A DNA stretch of 64,000 nt from CBDBCU01 sp965243185. GTDB taxonomy: Bacteria; Chloroflexota; Dehalococcoidia; Lucifugimonadales; UBA3495. Location of the stretch: the NCBI GenBank assembly GCA_965243185.1, contig OZ251531.1:2542001-2606000 (forward strand), given 5' to 3'. The position numbers were made by a program, and so were the translations under genes. This document shows, piece after piece, positions 7,805 to 16,283 of this stretch. A model generated the notes under the pieces. That model was not told the DNA's origin, searched no databases, and saw nothing but the letters and a program-made list of their open reading frames with translations. Each line of letters begins with the position of its first letter. The stretch's first letter is position 1.

Positions 7805-8168
7805 GGGCCGGGTGGATTTCACCCTGGAGGCGGTGGTTGTCGTTCCGGTAAGGGACAGCAACGGGCAGTTTCGGCCGGTTGAGTTTATTATCGACACCGG
7901 GTTTGACGGCTACCTGAGCTTGCCCCTGGAGCGGATTCAGCAGCTGGAGGGGGAGCCGGCAGGTAAAATCGGCGTTACTTTTGGCAACGGGCAGACGGAG
8001 GAATGGAATAGTTGGCTATGCCGTATCCTTTGGCACGACCGGCCGCGGGAGGTGGCGGTTTTCGAGTCCCGGGGCGATGCTCTGATCGGGATGGCATTGC
8101 TGGAACACAGCGCAGTTAGCATACAAGTCCGCACTGACGGGGCGGTGGTGATTGAGGAGTTGGGCTAA
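7797..8168 (+). CDS. clan AA aspartic protease-like protein
   Basis: 123 residues. Contains the single retropepsin signature IDTGFDGYLSLP at about residues 32-43 and a later ALIGMALLEHSAVSIQV segment corresponding to the second hydrophobic-Gly motif. Single-domain enzymes of this kind act as dimers, like retroviral proteases. No signal peptide or membrane segment, so presumably cytosolic. Starts inside the stop of the upstream 89-residue gene (8-base overlap). Confidence 0.82.
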   Translation: MIRGRVDFTLEAVVVVPVRDSNGQFRPVEFIIDTGFDGYLSLPLERIQQLEGEPAGKIGVTFGNGQTEEWNSWLCRILWHDRPREVAVFESRGDALIGMALLEHSAVSIQVRTDGAVVIEELG

Positions 8169-8331
8169 TCTCTTAATCATTTTCCCGACTCTGTCGGCCG
8201 CCGCAGCTGTGCGCTATCCTGACTAGGCTAACGGATAACTACTATCGGGTCGACTTGCAACCCTCATCTTACTCTCGCAAATGTGCTATCCTGTCCCAAC
8301 ATCCCATCCTACCCCCAAAGGAGGCCCCGTT

Positions 8332-9354
8332 ATGCCTTTCGGCGGCAATGACTGGCTGGAACTGACCCAAGAGGAGACGCTGGAACCGGATTTGCCCATC
8401 TGCGACCCCCATCACCACTTTTGGGACTTGCGGCCGGAGCGGCTGCCCTATCAGCGTTACCTGCTGCACGAACTGGCGGCGGATATTAATGCCGGCCACA
8501 ATGTCCGCTCCACGGTGTTTATCGAGGCGCGGGCAATGTACCGGGCGGAGGGGCCGGAGGAACTGCGGCCGGTGGGCGAAGTGGAGTTTGTGCAGGGGTT
8601 GGCGGCGGCTAGCGGCAGCGGCCTTTACGGCCCGGGCCGGGCGGCGGCCGCCATCATCGGCCACGCCAACCTGAACCTGGGCGCAGCGGTGGCTCCGGTC
8701 TTGGACGCCCTGCAAGCCGCCAGCCCCAACCGCTTCCGCGGCATCCGCCATTCCGTAACTTGGGATCCGCACCCGGAAGTGGAAAACACAGCGGCGCACA
8801 ATATGCCGGGACAACTGGCATCCGATAACTTCCGGGCCGGGGCGAAAATCCTGGCGCAGCGCGGCTTGACTTTGGAGGGTTGGCTTTACTTTCCGCAACT
8901 GCCGGAATTGGCTGACTTCGCTAAAGCCGTGCCGGATTTGACCATTATCCTGAACCATATCGGCGGCCTGCTGCGGGTCGGCCCCTATGCCGGGCGGGAG
9001 GAGGAAGTGATGGGGCAATGGCGGGCCGGAATTGCCGCCGTAGCCGCCTGCCCTAATGTAGTCTGCAAGTTGGGCGGCGTCGGGATGCCGCGCACCGGCT
9101 TTGACTGGCATCTCCGCGACCGGCCCATCGGGTCTGAGGAACTGGCGGCGGAGCTGGCGCCGCTGCTGCACTACTGCATTGAGCAGTTCGGGCCGGAGCG
9201 GTGTATGTTCGAGAGCAACTTCCCGGTGGACAAGGTTTCCTATTCCCACCATATCCTTTACAACGCTTTCAAGCGGCTGTCGGCGGGCTATTCGGCGGCG
9301 GAACGGGCGGGAATGTTCCACGATAACGCGGCGCGGGTTTATGGGATAGCCTAG
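8332..9354 (+). CDS. amidohydrolase family protein (TIM-barrel)
   Basis: 340 residues from the ATG at 8332, seven bases after AGGAGG (8319-8324); the frame is open further upstream but that part lacks support. Amidohydrolase-2 family: metal-binding CDPHHHFWDL near residue 25, a conserved VFIEARAMYR segment, RGIRHSVTWDPHPEV, LILNHIGG-type strand (TIILNHIGGLLR) and FESNFPVDK near the end supplying the last Asp. Acts on an unknown organic acid or lactone. A likely weak promoter element (TGCTATCCT) sits at 8283-8291. Confidence 0.9.
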   Translation: MPFGGNDWLELTQEETLEPDLPICDPHHHFWDLRPERLPYQRYLLHELAADINAGHNVRSTVFIEARAMYRAEGPEELRPVGEVEFVQGLAAASGSGLYGPGRAAAAIIGHANLNLGAAVAPVLDALQAASPNRFRGIRHSVTWDPHPEVENTAAHNMPGQLASDNFRAGAKILAQRGLTLEGWLYFPQLPELADFAKAVPDLTIILNHIGGLLRVGPYAGREEEVMGQWRAGIAAVAACPNVVCKLGGVGMPRTGFDWHLRDRPIGSEELAAELAPLLHYCIEQFGPERCMFESNFPVDKVSYSHHILYNAFKRLSAGYSAAERAGMFHDNAARVYGIA

Positions 9355-9369
9355 CGCGGCGCGGCGGAT

Positions 9370-10554
9370 TCAGCGGATGCCGTAGCGTTCTTTCAAGGCC
9401 AGGATACGCTCTGCCGATTGGTAGATGCGTTCCTCGGTCAGGATGCCGGCGGCTACGGCTTGCAACAGGGCATCGCGAACTCGATAGACCCGCTGCAAGT
9501 CATAGTCGCCTTGCTGATTGGCGAGCAGGATAATGTCAACGCCGGCTTGGACGGCGGCGATGGCTGCTTCCTCGGGGCCGTATTCGGCAATGATAGCCCC
9601 CATCTGCATATCGTCGGAGACCACTACGCCGGCAAAGCCCAATTCCCGCCGCAGCAAGCCGCTGATGATGGGCGGGGACAGGGTAGCCGGGCGGGCGGAT
9701 GGGTCGAGGTGGCGGTTGACAATGTGGGCGGTCATCACCGCGCCGTCATAACCGCCGCTAATCAGCTCTTGGTAAGGCGCCAGTTCTGCCTCCCGGTTGT
9801 AGGTGGCGGTTACATCGGTAACGCCCAAGTGGGTATCGCCGGCGGCGCTGCCGTGGCCGGGGAAGTGTTTCAGAGTGGGGATAATCTGCCGCTGCCGCAT
9901 CGCATTACTGAAGGCTTGGGCGTGGGCGGCCACTACTGACGGGTCGGGGCTGAAAGAGCGTTCAATAGCGCCGATGGCCGGGCTTTCCGGGTTGACATTC
10001 ACATCGACCACCGGGGCCAGGTTCCAGTTCAAGCCGGTTTCCTGCATTGCCGCCGCCAGTTGGCCGGCAATGGCGGCCGTTTCCGCCGCCGGGCCGTTGC
10101 CCATTTGCTGCGCCGTGGGGACTTTCAGAGTAAAACCGTACTTTTCCTTGAGGCGGTTGACATAGCCGCCCTCGGCGTCAATGGCGATAAAATAGGGGAT
10201 GGCGGCTGGTTCCTGGAGTTGGGCGGTCAGGGCTTGCAGCTGCTCCCGGGAAGTGATGTTCCGTTCCAGTGCGCCGCCGCTGGGGCCGTCCCGGTCAAAG
10301 AGGATAAGGCCGCCGGGCTGAATATCCCGCAGCATTGCGGCGGTGGGTTCATCCAGAGTTGTACCGCGAAAGCCGACCAGCAGCATTTGCCCGACAGCTT
10401 GCTCCAAGGTCAGGGCGGCCGCTGCATCCCGGTTGTTGACCAGTTGGCAAGCCGGGGCCAGGGCTGCCAGCAGCAACAGCAGGGCAAGGCTGACCGCCGG
10501 CCTGGTAAGCCAAGGCCGGCGGCGAAATAAACCGGTTGACGGCAAGACGGTCAA
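9370..10554 (-). CDS. glycoside hydrolase family 3, NagZ-like, exported
   Basis: 394 residues. Family 3 N-terminal barrel: MLLVGFRGT, IDAEGGYVNRL, the catalytic loop LKHFPGHGSAAGDTHLG with the His-Asp pair typical of beta-N-acetylhexosaminidases (NagZ type), and SDDMQMGAI containing the nucleophile Asp. An N-terminal hydrophobic helix ending APACQ suggests export and perhaps lipid anchoring, so it probably acts outside on GlcNAc-containing glycans. The start is TTG at 10554 (alternative TTG at 10545), 12 bases after the upstream gene's stop: likely one operon with 10566-12501. Confidence 0.88.
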   Translation of the reverse strand: MTVLPSTGLFRRRPWLTRPAVSLALLLLLAALAPACQLVNNRDAAAALTLEQAVGQMLLVGFRGTTLDEPTAAMLRDIQPGGLILFDRDGPSGGALERNITSREQLQALTAQLQEPAAIPYFIAIDAEGGYVNRLKEKYGFTLKVPTAQQMGNGPAAETAAIAGQLAAAMQETGLNWNLAPVVDVNVNPESPAIGAIERSFSPDPSVVAAHAQAFSNAMRQRQIIPTLKHFPGHGSAAGDTHLGVTDVTATYNREAELAPYQELISGGYDGAVMTAHIVNRHLDPSARPATLSPPIISGLLRRELGFAGVVVSDDMQMGAIIAEYGPEEAAIAAVQAGVDIILLANQQGDYDLQRVYRVRDALLQAVAAGILTEERIYQSAERILALKERYGIR

Positions 10555-10565
10555 AACTCAGCCCG

Positions 10566-11321
10566 CTATTCCGGGGGGCCAAAGAAGGGGTGTTCCATAT
10601 ACTGCCCCAAGCGCAGGGTTTCCAGGACATCCGACCAGGCCGTCGTGGCTTTATCGAAATCCTCCGGCCAGAAGTCCATAGTGATGAATGCCTGCACCCC
10701 GGAGCCGCGGGCCAAGGCGTAGCGGCCGAAAGCCGGCCGCCGGCCAAAGGGGTCAATGAACTCCATCTCCGACCAAACGATTTCCACGCCCGGCGGGCCC
10801 AGTTCCATCGGCAGGGGTATCCCCCGGTTGAGGACAGTTCCGCGATCCTCGATGCGGGCGTCGAGCTGTTCGGCCAAGGGCGGCTGCATTACATCGAAGG
10901 ATTTGAGCAAGGCATCCTGCAAGTCGTCCTGGTTCAGCGGGCCCGTCCGGGCGGCGGCGGCCAGTTCGGTCAAGCGGGCGGCCAAATCCGGCTCCTGCTC
11001 GGCTACTTCCCCGGCCAGGGTTTCCAGATATTCGGCGGCGGCCGCCGGGTCAGCGTCCTGGCCGGTGGACGACTCCAGGCGGGCGTTAAAGCGCAGGCAG
11101 GAAATTTCCAGCCGGATGTTGTCGTCCGGGGGTTCGCCGTCATAAATCCGAATTGACGGGGCGGTATCGCCGCTTTCCCGGTCGACGACCCAACCCTGGG
11201 GGATTTCGCAAATGACTTCCCCCCGGTTCAGGGCAATCACATTGTTGCCCGGCTTGGCTTTCCAGCGGTGGCGCGGGGGGAGCTTGAAAACCTGCCGGCG
11301 GAGCCGCCGCCGATTAGACAT
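10566..11321 (-). CDS. hypothetical protein in LLM-GH3 operon
   Basis: 251 residues, no family recognised. Starts with a very basic stretch (NRRRLRRQVFKLPPRHRWK), then a GEVICEIPQGWVV strand, an acidic helical middle (about 85-150), and a C-terminal half rich in aromatic residues (FIDPFGRRPAFGRYALARGSG). No signal peptide or membrane helix. It begins inside the stop of the upstream LLM gene (8-base overlap) and ends 11 bases before the GH3 start, so the three genes form one transcription unit. Confidence 0.7.
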   Translation of the reverse strand: MSNRRRLRRQVFKLPPRHRWKAKPGNNVIALNRGEVICEIPQGWVVDRESGDTAPSIRIYDGEPPDDNIRLEISCLRFNARLESSTGQDADPAAAAEYLETLAGEVAEQEPDLAARLTELAAAARTGPLNQDDLQDALLKSFDVMQPPLAEQLDARIEDRGTVLNRGIPLPMELGPPGVEIVWSEMEFIDPFGRRPAFGRYALARGSGVQAFITMDFWPEDFDKATTAWSDVLETLRLGQYMEHPFFGPPE

Positions 11322-12501
11322 TGCCGTTCTCCTGCTGCCGAAAGCGGGGGATGACCGCTTTGCCGAACAGTTCGATGGAACTCATCACCTTTTCGTGGGG
11401 GATGGTTTCGGTCTGCATAATCATCATAACCTGGTCGACGCCGATGTCCTCATACATTTGCACGGCTTGGGCGCAGCTGTCCGGGTTGCCGGCGATGATG
11501 ACGCCGCGGTCAGCCAGGGTGTTGGCGTCCAGTTGGGCGATGGCCGCCCGGGCCGCGCCGGGGCCGGCGTCCAGAGAAATGCCGGACTGCTCGGCTTGGG
11601 CCCGGTGGGCATCATCGGACTGCCGCAGCCAGCGGCCAAAGTCGGCTTGCAAGTGGTCGGGAACGCCGCCCCAGGCTTCCAGCAGTTCCTCGTAGGCGTT
11701 GATGCGGCCGGCAATGTAGGGCTTGTCCGGGCCGAAAAAGGTTTTCATCGACAGGGCCGCCAGTTCCCGGGCTTCGTCGTTGTCCGGGCCGCAATAGGCG
11801 TGGACATTGTTGCCCCAGAATTCGTTGACGAAAGCGCCTACCGGGTTGGCGTTGGCCAAGGCATCCCGATAGACCTTTACGTGTTCCGCCAGTACCGCCG
11901 TGGCGTAGGAGGCGGAGGACAATACGCCGATGCCCTTTTCGGCGGCCAGTCGGAAACTTTCGGTCTGGGTGCAAGCCAGGTACATCCGGGGATGGGGTTT
12001 CTGGAAGGGTTTGGGCAGCACCCGCCGCTTGGGGACATTCCAGTGTTCGCCCTCCCAGGAAAACTCCTCGGACTGCCAGATTTGGGGCAGCATGGCGATG
12101 GATTCCTCCCACAGGGCGCGGGTGTTGCGGGGGTCGATGCCCAAGCCCATCTGTTCGTAGGCGTTGGAGCGGCCGGTGCCGAACTCGACCCGCCCGTCGG
12201 TCAGCTGGTCCACCAACGCGACCCGCTCGGCGACCCGGACGGGATGGTGGTAGGGCAGGATGCAGACGCCGTAGCCGATGCGGATGTTTTTGGTGATGCG
12301 GCTCAGCGCGCCAAAGAGGGCGTCCTGGCTGGGGGAGCCGGAGAAGCCGGTAAGGAAGTGGTGTTCCACGAACCAGACATTGTCGAAACCCACCTGGTCG
12401 GCCAGTTCGCACTGAGCCAAGGTTTCCTTGTAAAGGGAGTTCCAGTCAATAGCGGTGCCTTCGTAGGGACGCTGGGCCTCGAACAGCAAACCGAACTGCA
12501 T
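11314..12501 (-). CDS. LLM class flavin-dependent oxidoreductase
   Basis: 395 residues with AGGAGG upstream of the ATG. Luciferase-like monooxygenase features: MQFGLLFE start, VWFVEHHFLTGFS, IRIGYGVCILPYHHPVRVAERVA, RVEFGTGRSN, HPRMYLACTQTESF and a C-terminal GVDQVMMIMQTETIPH. The long form is closer to alkanal monooxygenase alpha-like proteins than the F420-dependent gene at 26353. Substrate unknown. First gene of an operon with an unknown protein and a GH3 hydrolase. Confidence 0.9.
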   Translation of the reverse strand: MQFGLLFEAQRPYEGTAIDWNSLYKETLAQCELADQVGFDNVWFVEHHFLTGFSGSPSQDALFGALSRITKNIRIGYGVCILPYHHPVRVAERVALVDQLTDGRVEFGTGRSNAYEQMGLGIDPRNTRALWEESIAMLPQIWQSEEFSWEGEHWNVPKRRVLPKPFQKPHPRMYLACTQTESFRLAAEKGIGVLSSASYATAVLAEHVKVYRDALANANPVGAFVNEFWGNNVHAYCGPDNDEARELAALSMKTFFGPDKPYIAGRINAYEELLEAWGGVPDHLQADFGRWLRQSDDAHRAQAEQSGISLDAGPGAARAAIAQLDANTLADRGVIIAGNPDSCAQAVQMYEDIGVDQVMMIMQTETIPHEKVMSSIELFGKAVIPRFRQQENGNV

Positions 12502-12667
12502 AGGGCTGCCTCCTTTGCGGGGAGTTGGGGGTCGGGGAGTTGCGGGGGTATTATAGCATAATGGGGATAATGCCGGGGATGGCGCTGAAACTCAGTTGAC
12601 TAGCCCGCCTTGCCCCCCTAATATAGCAGTAGCATCAGCGTAAGTTGGCAAAGCACTGGGGGAAAAT

Positions 12668-13450
12668 ATGGCCTTGACGGGATACGACCCCCGCGCCCTC
12701 CAAGTCGCTCGGGAACTGCATCAAAGCGAACAGCCGGAGCTTACCATCCTGTTCGGCTCCCGGGCCCGCGGCGACTACCGGGACGGGGTTTCCGACATCG
12801 ACATAATGGTGGTGCAGCCGGAAAACCCGCCTTGGGAGCATCAAACTTCGACGGAGCAAGCGGCAACGGACGCGGCGGAACTGCTCTGCGGCTATCCCGC
12901 GCCCGTGCATATAATCTGGAAAACCTCCGCAGAGTTCCACCGGATGCGGCGCAGCATTAACGACGTAGTCGCCAACGCCCTGCGCGATGGAGTTATTATG
13001 CCCCCGGAACTGGAAGCAAACTACCGGAATCAGGACGATGACGATTATTCCTACGAATGGAGCGTCACCGACGAGCGCGTCCGCCACGCCGAAATGCACA
13101 TTACCGCCTTTAACCTGATGGTTGAAAACGGTATGCACGACGACCTGCTTGGGCAGCACGCCCACTCGGCGCTGGAACACGCCCTCAAAGCCCTGATTTC
13201 GGCCCGGGGACGGGGCTACCAGCACATCCATAACATTCACCTGCTCACCCGGGACGCGCTGGCGGCCGACCCGGCCTTTCCGTTTGCCCCAGGCATCGAC
13301 GGCGGCATTTATAACCAGTACGCCGGGCGGGACGAATACAAGCGCACCGAAAACCCCATATCCCACATCCCCGGCTACCGGGAAATAGTCAACGCCGATG
13401 TACGGGCCATCCTGAACCGGGTGCAGGAAATCCGGGAACTAGCGGGCTGA
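12668..13450 (+). CDS. MNT nucleotidyltransferase-HEPN fusion protein
   Basis: 260 residues. N-terminal minimal nucleotidyltransferase: GSRARGD at 30-36 and SDIDIMVV with acidic residues at 43 and 45. From about residue 130 a helical HEPN-like domain follows: AEMHITAFNLMVENGMHDDLLGQHAHSALEHALKALI, then RGRGYQHIHNIHLL. Separate mntA-hepT genes form a toxin-antitoxin pair in which MNT AMPylates the HEPN RNase; here both parts are one chain. The HEPN RxxxxH motif is not clearly preserved. Divergent from the LLM operon at 12501. Confidence 0.85.
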   Translation: MALTGYDPRALQVARELHQSEQPELTILFGSRARGDYRDGVSDIDIMVVQPENPPWEHQTSTEQAATDAAELLCGYPAPVHIIWKTSAEFHRMRRSINDVVANALRDGVIMPPELEANYRNQDDDDYSYEWSVTDERVRHAEMHITAFNLMVENGMHDDLLGQHAHSALEHALKALISARGRGYQHIHNIHLLTRDALAADPAFPFAPGIDGGIYNQYAGRDEYKRTENPISHIPGYREIVNADVRAILNRVQEIRELAG

Positions 13451-13485
13451 CCCCGCTGTCGCCGGAAAAGCCCGATATTCCCCTA

Positions 13486-13514
13486 TTGACAACCCCCGCG
13501 TCATCCGCTAATAA
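13486..13514 (+). promoter_or_regulatory. sigma-70 type promoter for DUF1800 gene
   Basis: TTGACA (13486-13491), 17-base spacer, TAATAA (13509-13514), 77 bases before the ATG. Confidence 0.8.
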
Positions 13515-13590
13515 TTGTTGCCGCATTGCCCCGGTTATTCGGGGCGGGCAGCTGTTGCCCTTTCCCGACTTGCTTTCAGGAGTAAGGAAT

Positions 13591-14982
13591 ATGGCTGAAA
13601 ACATTGCCTTGATGGCCCATTTGGTGCGGCGGGCCGGTTTCGGCGCCACCCGGGAGGAACTGGAGGAACGGGCGGCCCGGGGCTACGCCGCCACTGTCGA
13701 GGAACTGCTGAACCCGGAAAGCGTCAGCGGCGCCGACCGCTACGAATTCCTGCGCTACCATCCCTCTTTGTGGAAACCCATTACTTCCCCCGGAATGGGG
13801 GCCTCGGCTTGGCTCCACGCTATGCTTAACACGGAGCGGGTGCTGGAGGAGAAAATGGTTCTCTTTTGGCATCAGGTTTTCGCCACCGGCGGCTCCAAGC
13901 TGGACCACTGGCACGAAATGGTCAGCCAGATTGACCTGTTCCGCCGCTGCGGAATGGGCAACTACCGGGATTTGCTGGTGGAACTGGCGAAAAACCCGGC
14001 GATGATTTTCTGGCTGGACAACTGCGACAACCACGCCGACGCGGTCAACGAAAACTGGGGGCGGGAACTGCTGGAACTGTTCAGTATGGGCGTGGGCAAC
14101 TATACCGAGGCGGATGTGCGGGAATGTTCCCGGGCCTTTACCGGCTGGACTATCGCCGCCTCCATCCCCCGCAACGCCCACGGCCGCTACGATTGGGAAT
14201 TCGAGTATCTGCCCGAGGATCACGACGAAGGCGAAAAGAATTTCCTGGGCCACACCGGCAACTTTAACGGCGCGGACATCATCGACATCCTTTGCGCCCA
14301 GCCGGCTACGGCCCGGTTCGTCGCCCGCCATCTCTACAACTTCTTTGTGGCGGATGAGCCGCAGGTGCCGGCGTGGTCGGTAACGCCGCCGCGGGATCCG
14401 GCAGCCATTGACTTGTTGGCGCAGACCTTTGTCGATTCCGGCTATGAAATGCGCCCGGTCTTGCGGGTTTTGTTCAATTCGGACTTTTTCAAGGAAGCCC
14501 GCTTTGCCAAAATCAAAAGCCCGGCCGAGGTACTGGTGGGTACTTTGCGCTTGGTCGGCGGCTACCGCTTTCCCGCGCCCGGCATCGGCAATCTGTCCAA
14601 GGAAGCTGGCTATATGGGGCAGGAACTGCTGAACCCGCCCAGCGTCGAGGGTTGGCACACCGGGGCCGAGTGGATTAACAGCGGCACCCTGATGAAGCGC
14701 ATTAACTTTTCCGCCGACCAAGTGGGCAACACCGCCAAGCCCGGCATCCAAGCTATCATTGGCCGCCTGCAAGCCGGCGGCGATTTGTCCCCGGAGCAGT
14801 TGGTGGACGGCTGCATTGACCTGCTCGGCCCGCTGCAAGTGGATCAGGACAACCGGCAGCAACTGGTCAACCACGCCCGGGAGTCCGGGGATTTGACTTG
14901 GGCTGACCCGGATACCGCAGCGGCCCGGGTCGGCGAAACCCTGCAACTGGTGGTATCCCTGCGGGAATATCAGTACGCTTAA
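13591..14982 (+). CDS. DUF1800 domain protein
   Basis: 463 residues from the ATG at 13591 (AGGAG eight bases upstream). Typical DUF1800 features: HLVRRAGFGATREELE start, ERVLEEKMVLFWHQVFATG, WGRELLELFSMGVGNYTEADV, ARAFTGWT-like segment (CSRAFTGWTI), and PPSVEGWHTGAEWINSG near residue 355. The biochemical role of the family is unknown; it is nearly always next to a DUF1501 gene, as here. No signal peptide is visible, unlike many family members. Confidence 0.9.
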   Translation: MAENIALMAHLVRRAGFGATREELEERAARGYAATVEELLNPESVSGADRYEFLRYHPSLWKPITSPGMGASAWLHAMLNTERVLEEKMVLFWHQVFATGGSKLDHWHEMVSQIDLFRRCGMGNYRDLLVELAKNPAMIFWLDNCDNHADAVNENWGRELLELFSMGVGNYTEADVRECSRAFTGWTIAASIPRNAHGRYDWEFEYLPEDHDEGEKNFLGHTGNFNGADIIDILCAQPATARFVARHLYNFFVADEPQVPAWSVTPPRDPAAIDLLAQTFVDSGYEMRPVLRVLFNSDFFKEARFAKIKSPAEVLVGTLRLVGGYRFPAPGIGNLSKEAGYMGQELLNPPSVEGWHTGAEWINSGTLMKRINFSADQVGNTAKPGIQAIIGRLQAGGDLSPEQLVDGCIDLLGPLQVDQDNRQQLVNHARESGDLTWADPDTAAARVGETLQLVVSLREYQYA

Positions 14983-14983
14983 C

Positions 14984-15013
14984 TTGGCAAGCTCCGGTCG
15001 CAATCGGTATAAT
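14984..15013 (+). promoter_or_regulatory. promoter upstream of DUF1501 gene
   Basis: TTGGCA (14984-14989), 18-base spacer, TATAAT (15008-15013), 34 bases before the ATG, so this gene can be transcribed independently of the DUF1800 gene. Confidence 0.7.
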
Positions 15014-15047
15014 TCCCTTACGCTAAACCCGGTTAAGGAGACAAGCT

Positions 15048-16175
15048 ATGACCAGCAACAAGAAAGACCCGGTACTGGTGGTGTTGCAGCTGTCCGGCGG
15101 CAACGACTACCTGAACACCGTCATTCCCTACACCGACCCCCTCTATCGGGACAACCGGCCGGCGGTCGGCATTGCCGACGCGGAAATGCTCCGGGTCAAC
15201 GACGAACTGGCCTTTCACCCCAGTATGCGGGTGCTGCAGGAGCTGTACGACCAGGGCAACCTGGCGGTCGTTCACGGCGTTGGCTATCCCGACTCCCCCC
15301 GCTCCCACTTCCGCTCCATGGACATCTGGCACACCTGCGAGCCGGATACGCTAGGCACTGAGGGCTGGCTGGGCTTGGCGACCCGGGAAATCGACCCCCG
15401 CAAGGAAAATGTCGTTACCACCGTCAGTATGGGCCCCAGTATGTTCCGGGCGGTATCGGTGGCCGGCGTTCCCGTGGCCGCTGTGGACAGTTTGGACAGC
15501 TACGGCTTGCTCACCGGCATTGCCAACCAGGAGCAGCGGCTCAAGATTCTGGACCGCTTTACCCAGATGTATACCCCCACCATCGGCTCCGGTATGGTAA
15601 TGGAATACTTGGGAGAGACCGGCTTGGAAGCGATGAAAGGCGCGGACATTCTGAAAGTTGCGCCGGGGATGTATTCCTCCACGGTGGAATACGCCGACAC
15701 GCCCATTGCCCGCAAGCTCAAGGACATTGCCCGCATCCATTTGGCGGACTTGGGGACGCGGATTTTCTACTGCGACCACGGCAGCTTTGACAGCCACGCC
15801 AACCAGTTGGGGATGCACGCCAACCTGTGGACGGATGTATCGGCGGCCGTCGGCGATTTCTTTGCCGACCTGAAGGAACACGATGCCGCCGACAATGTGA
15901 TTATGCTGCTCTTTTCCGAGTTCGGCCGCCGGGTGCATGACAACGGCTCCGGCACCGATCACGGGGCCGCCGGGGCCGCCTTTATCCTCGGGGAGCCGGT
16001 GCAGGGCGGGTTCTACGGGGAATATCCCTCCCGCAAAGCCGAGGATTTGCAGCAGGGCGATTTGGTGCCGAACCTGGACTTCCGCGGCCTTTACGGCACT
16101 ATCCTTGAGGACTGGCTGGGACTGGATGCCAAGCCCATCGTCAAGGGTCAGTTCGAGCAGCCCAAGTTTCTTTAG
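15048..16175 (+). CDS. DUF1501 domain protein
   Basis: 375 residues, AAGGAG upstream. Family features: VLVVLQLSGGNDYLNTVIPY at the start (alkaline phosphatase-like fold), VVHGVGYPDSPRSHFRSMDIWHT, YCDHGSFDSHANQ and LLFSEFGRRVHDNGSGTDHGAAG with the His/Asp residues of a phosphatase-like metal site. Many relatives carry a Tat signal; this one starts directly at the domain and so looks cytosolic. Works with the DUF1800 gene upstream; a hairpin terminator follows. Confidence 0.9.
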   Translation: MTSNKKDPVLVVLQLSGGNDYLNTVIPYTDPLYRDNRPAVGIADAEMLRVNDELAFHPSMRVLQELYDQGNLAVVHGVGYPDSPRSHFRSMDIWHTCEPDTLGTEGWLGLATREIDPRKENVVTTVSMGPSMFRAVSVAGVPVAAVDSLDSYGLLTGIANQEQRLKILDRFTQMYTPTIGSGMVMEYLGETGLEAMKGADILKVAPGMYSSTVEYADTPIARKLKDIARIHLADLGTRIFYCDHGSFDSHANQLGMHANLWTDVSAAVGDFFADLKEHDAADNVIMLLFSEFGRRVHDNGSGTDHGAAGAAFILGEPVQGGFYGEYPSRKAEDLQQGDLVPNLDFRGLYGTILEDWLGLDAKPIVKGQFEQPKFL

Positions 16176-16201
16176 GCAACTTGCCGCCGGGTAAATCAGT
16201 G

Positions 16202-16242
16202 CCGGGCTAGCGCCTTATTCGGGGTGGCTGGCCCGGTGTTTT
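16202..16242 (+). terminator. terminator after DUF1501 gene
   Basis: 10-bp stem (16202-16211 with 16227-16236, one G-U pair) followed by TGTTTT, 27 bases past the stop. Confidence 0.7.
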
Positions 16243-16283
16243 AGCAATTCCCGAATCAGCGTTGAACCGGTAGAGGTAGCAAT

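Noticed and set aside
11212..12561. 449-codon open frame on the plus strand
   Set aside because: Antisense to the LLM gene at 11314-12501.
13576..15003. 475-codon open frame on the minus strand
   Set aside because: Antisense to the DUF1800 gene, no family features.
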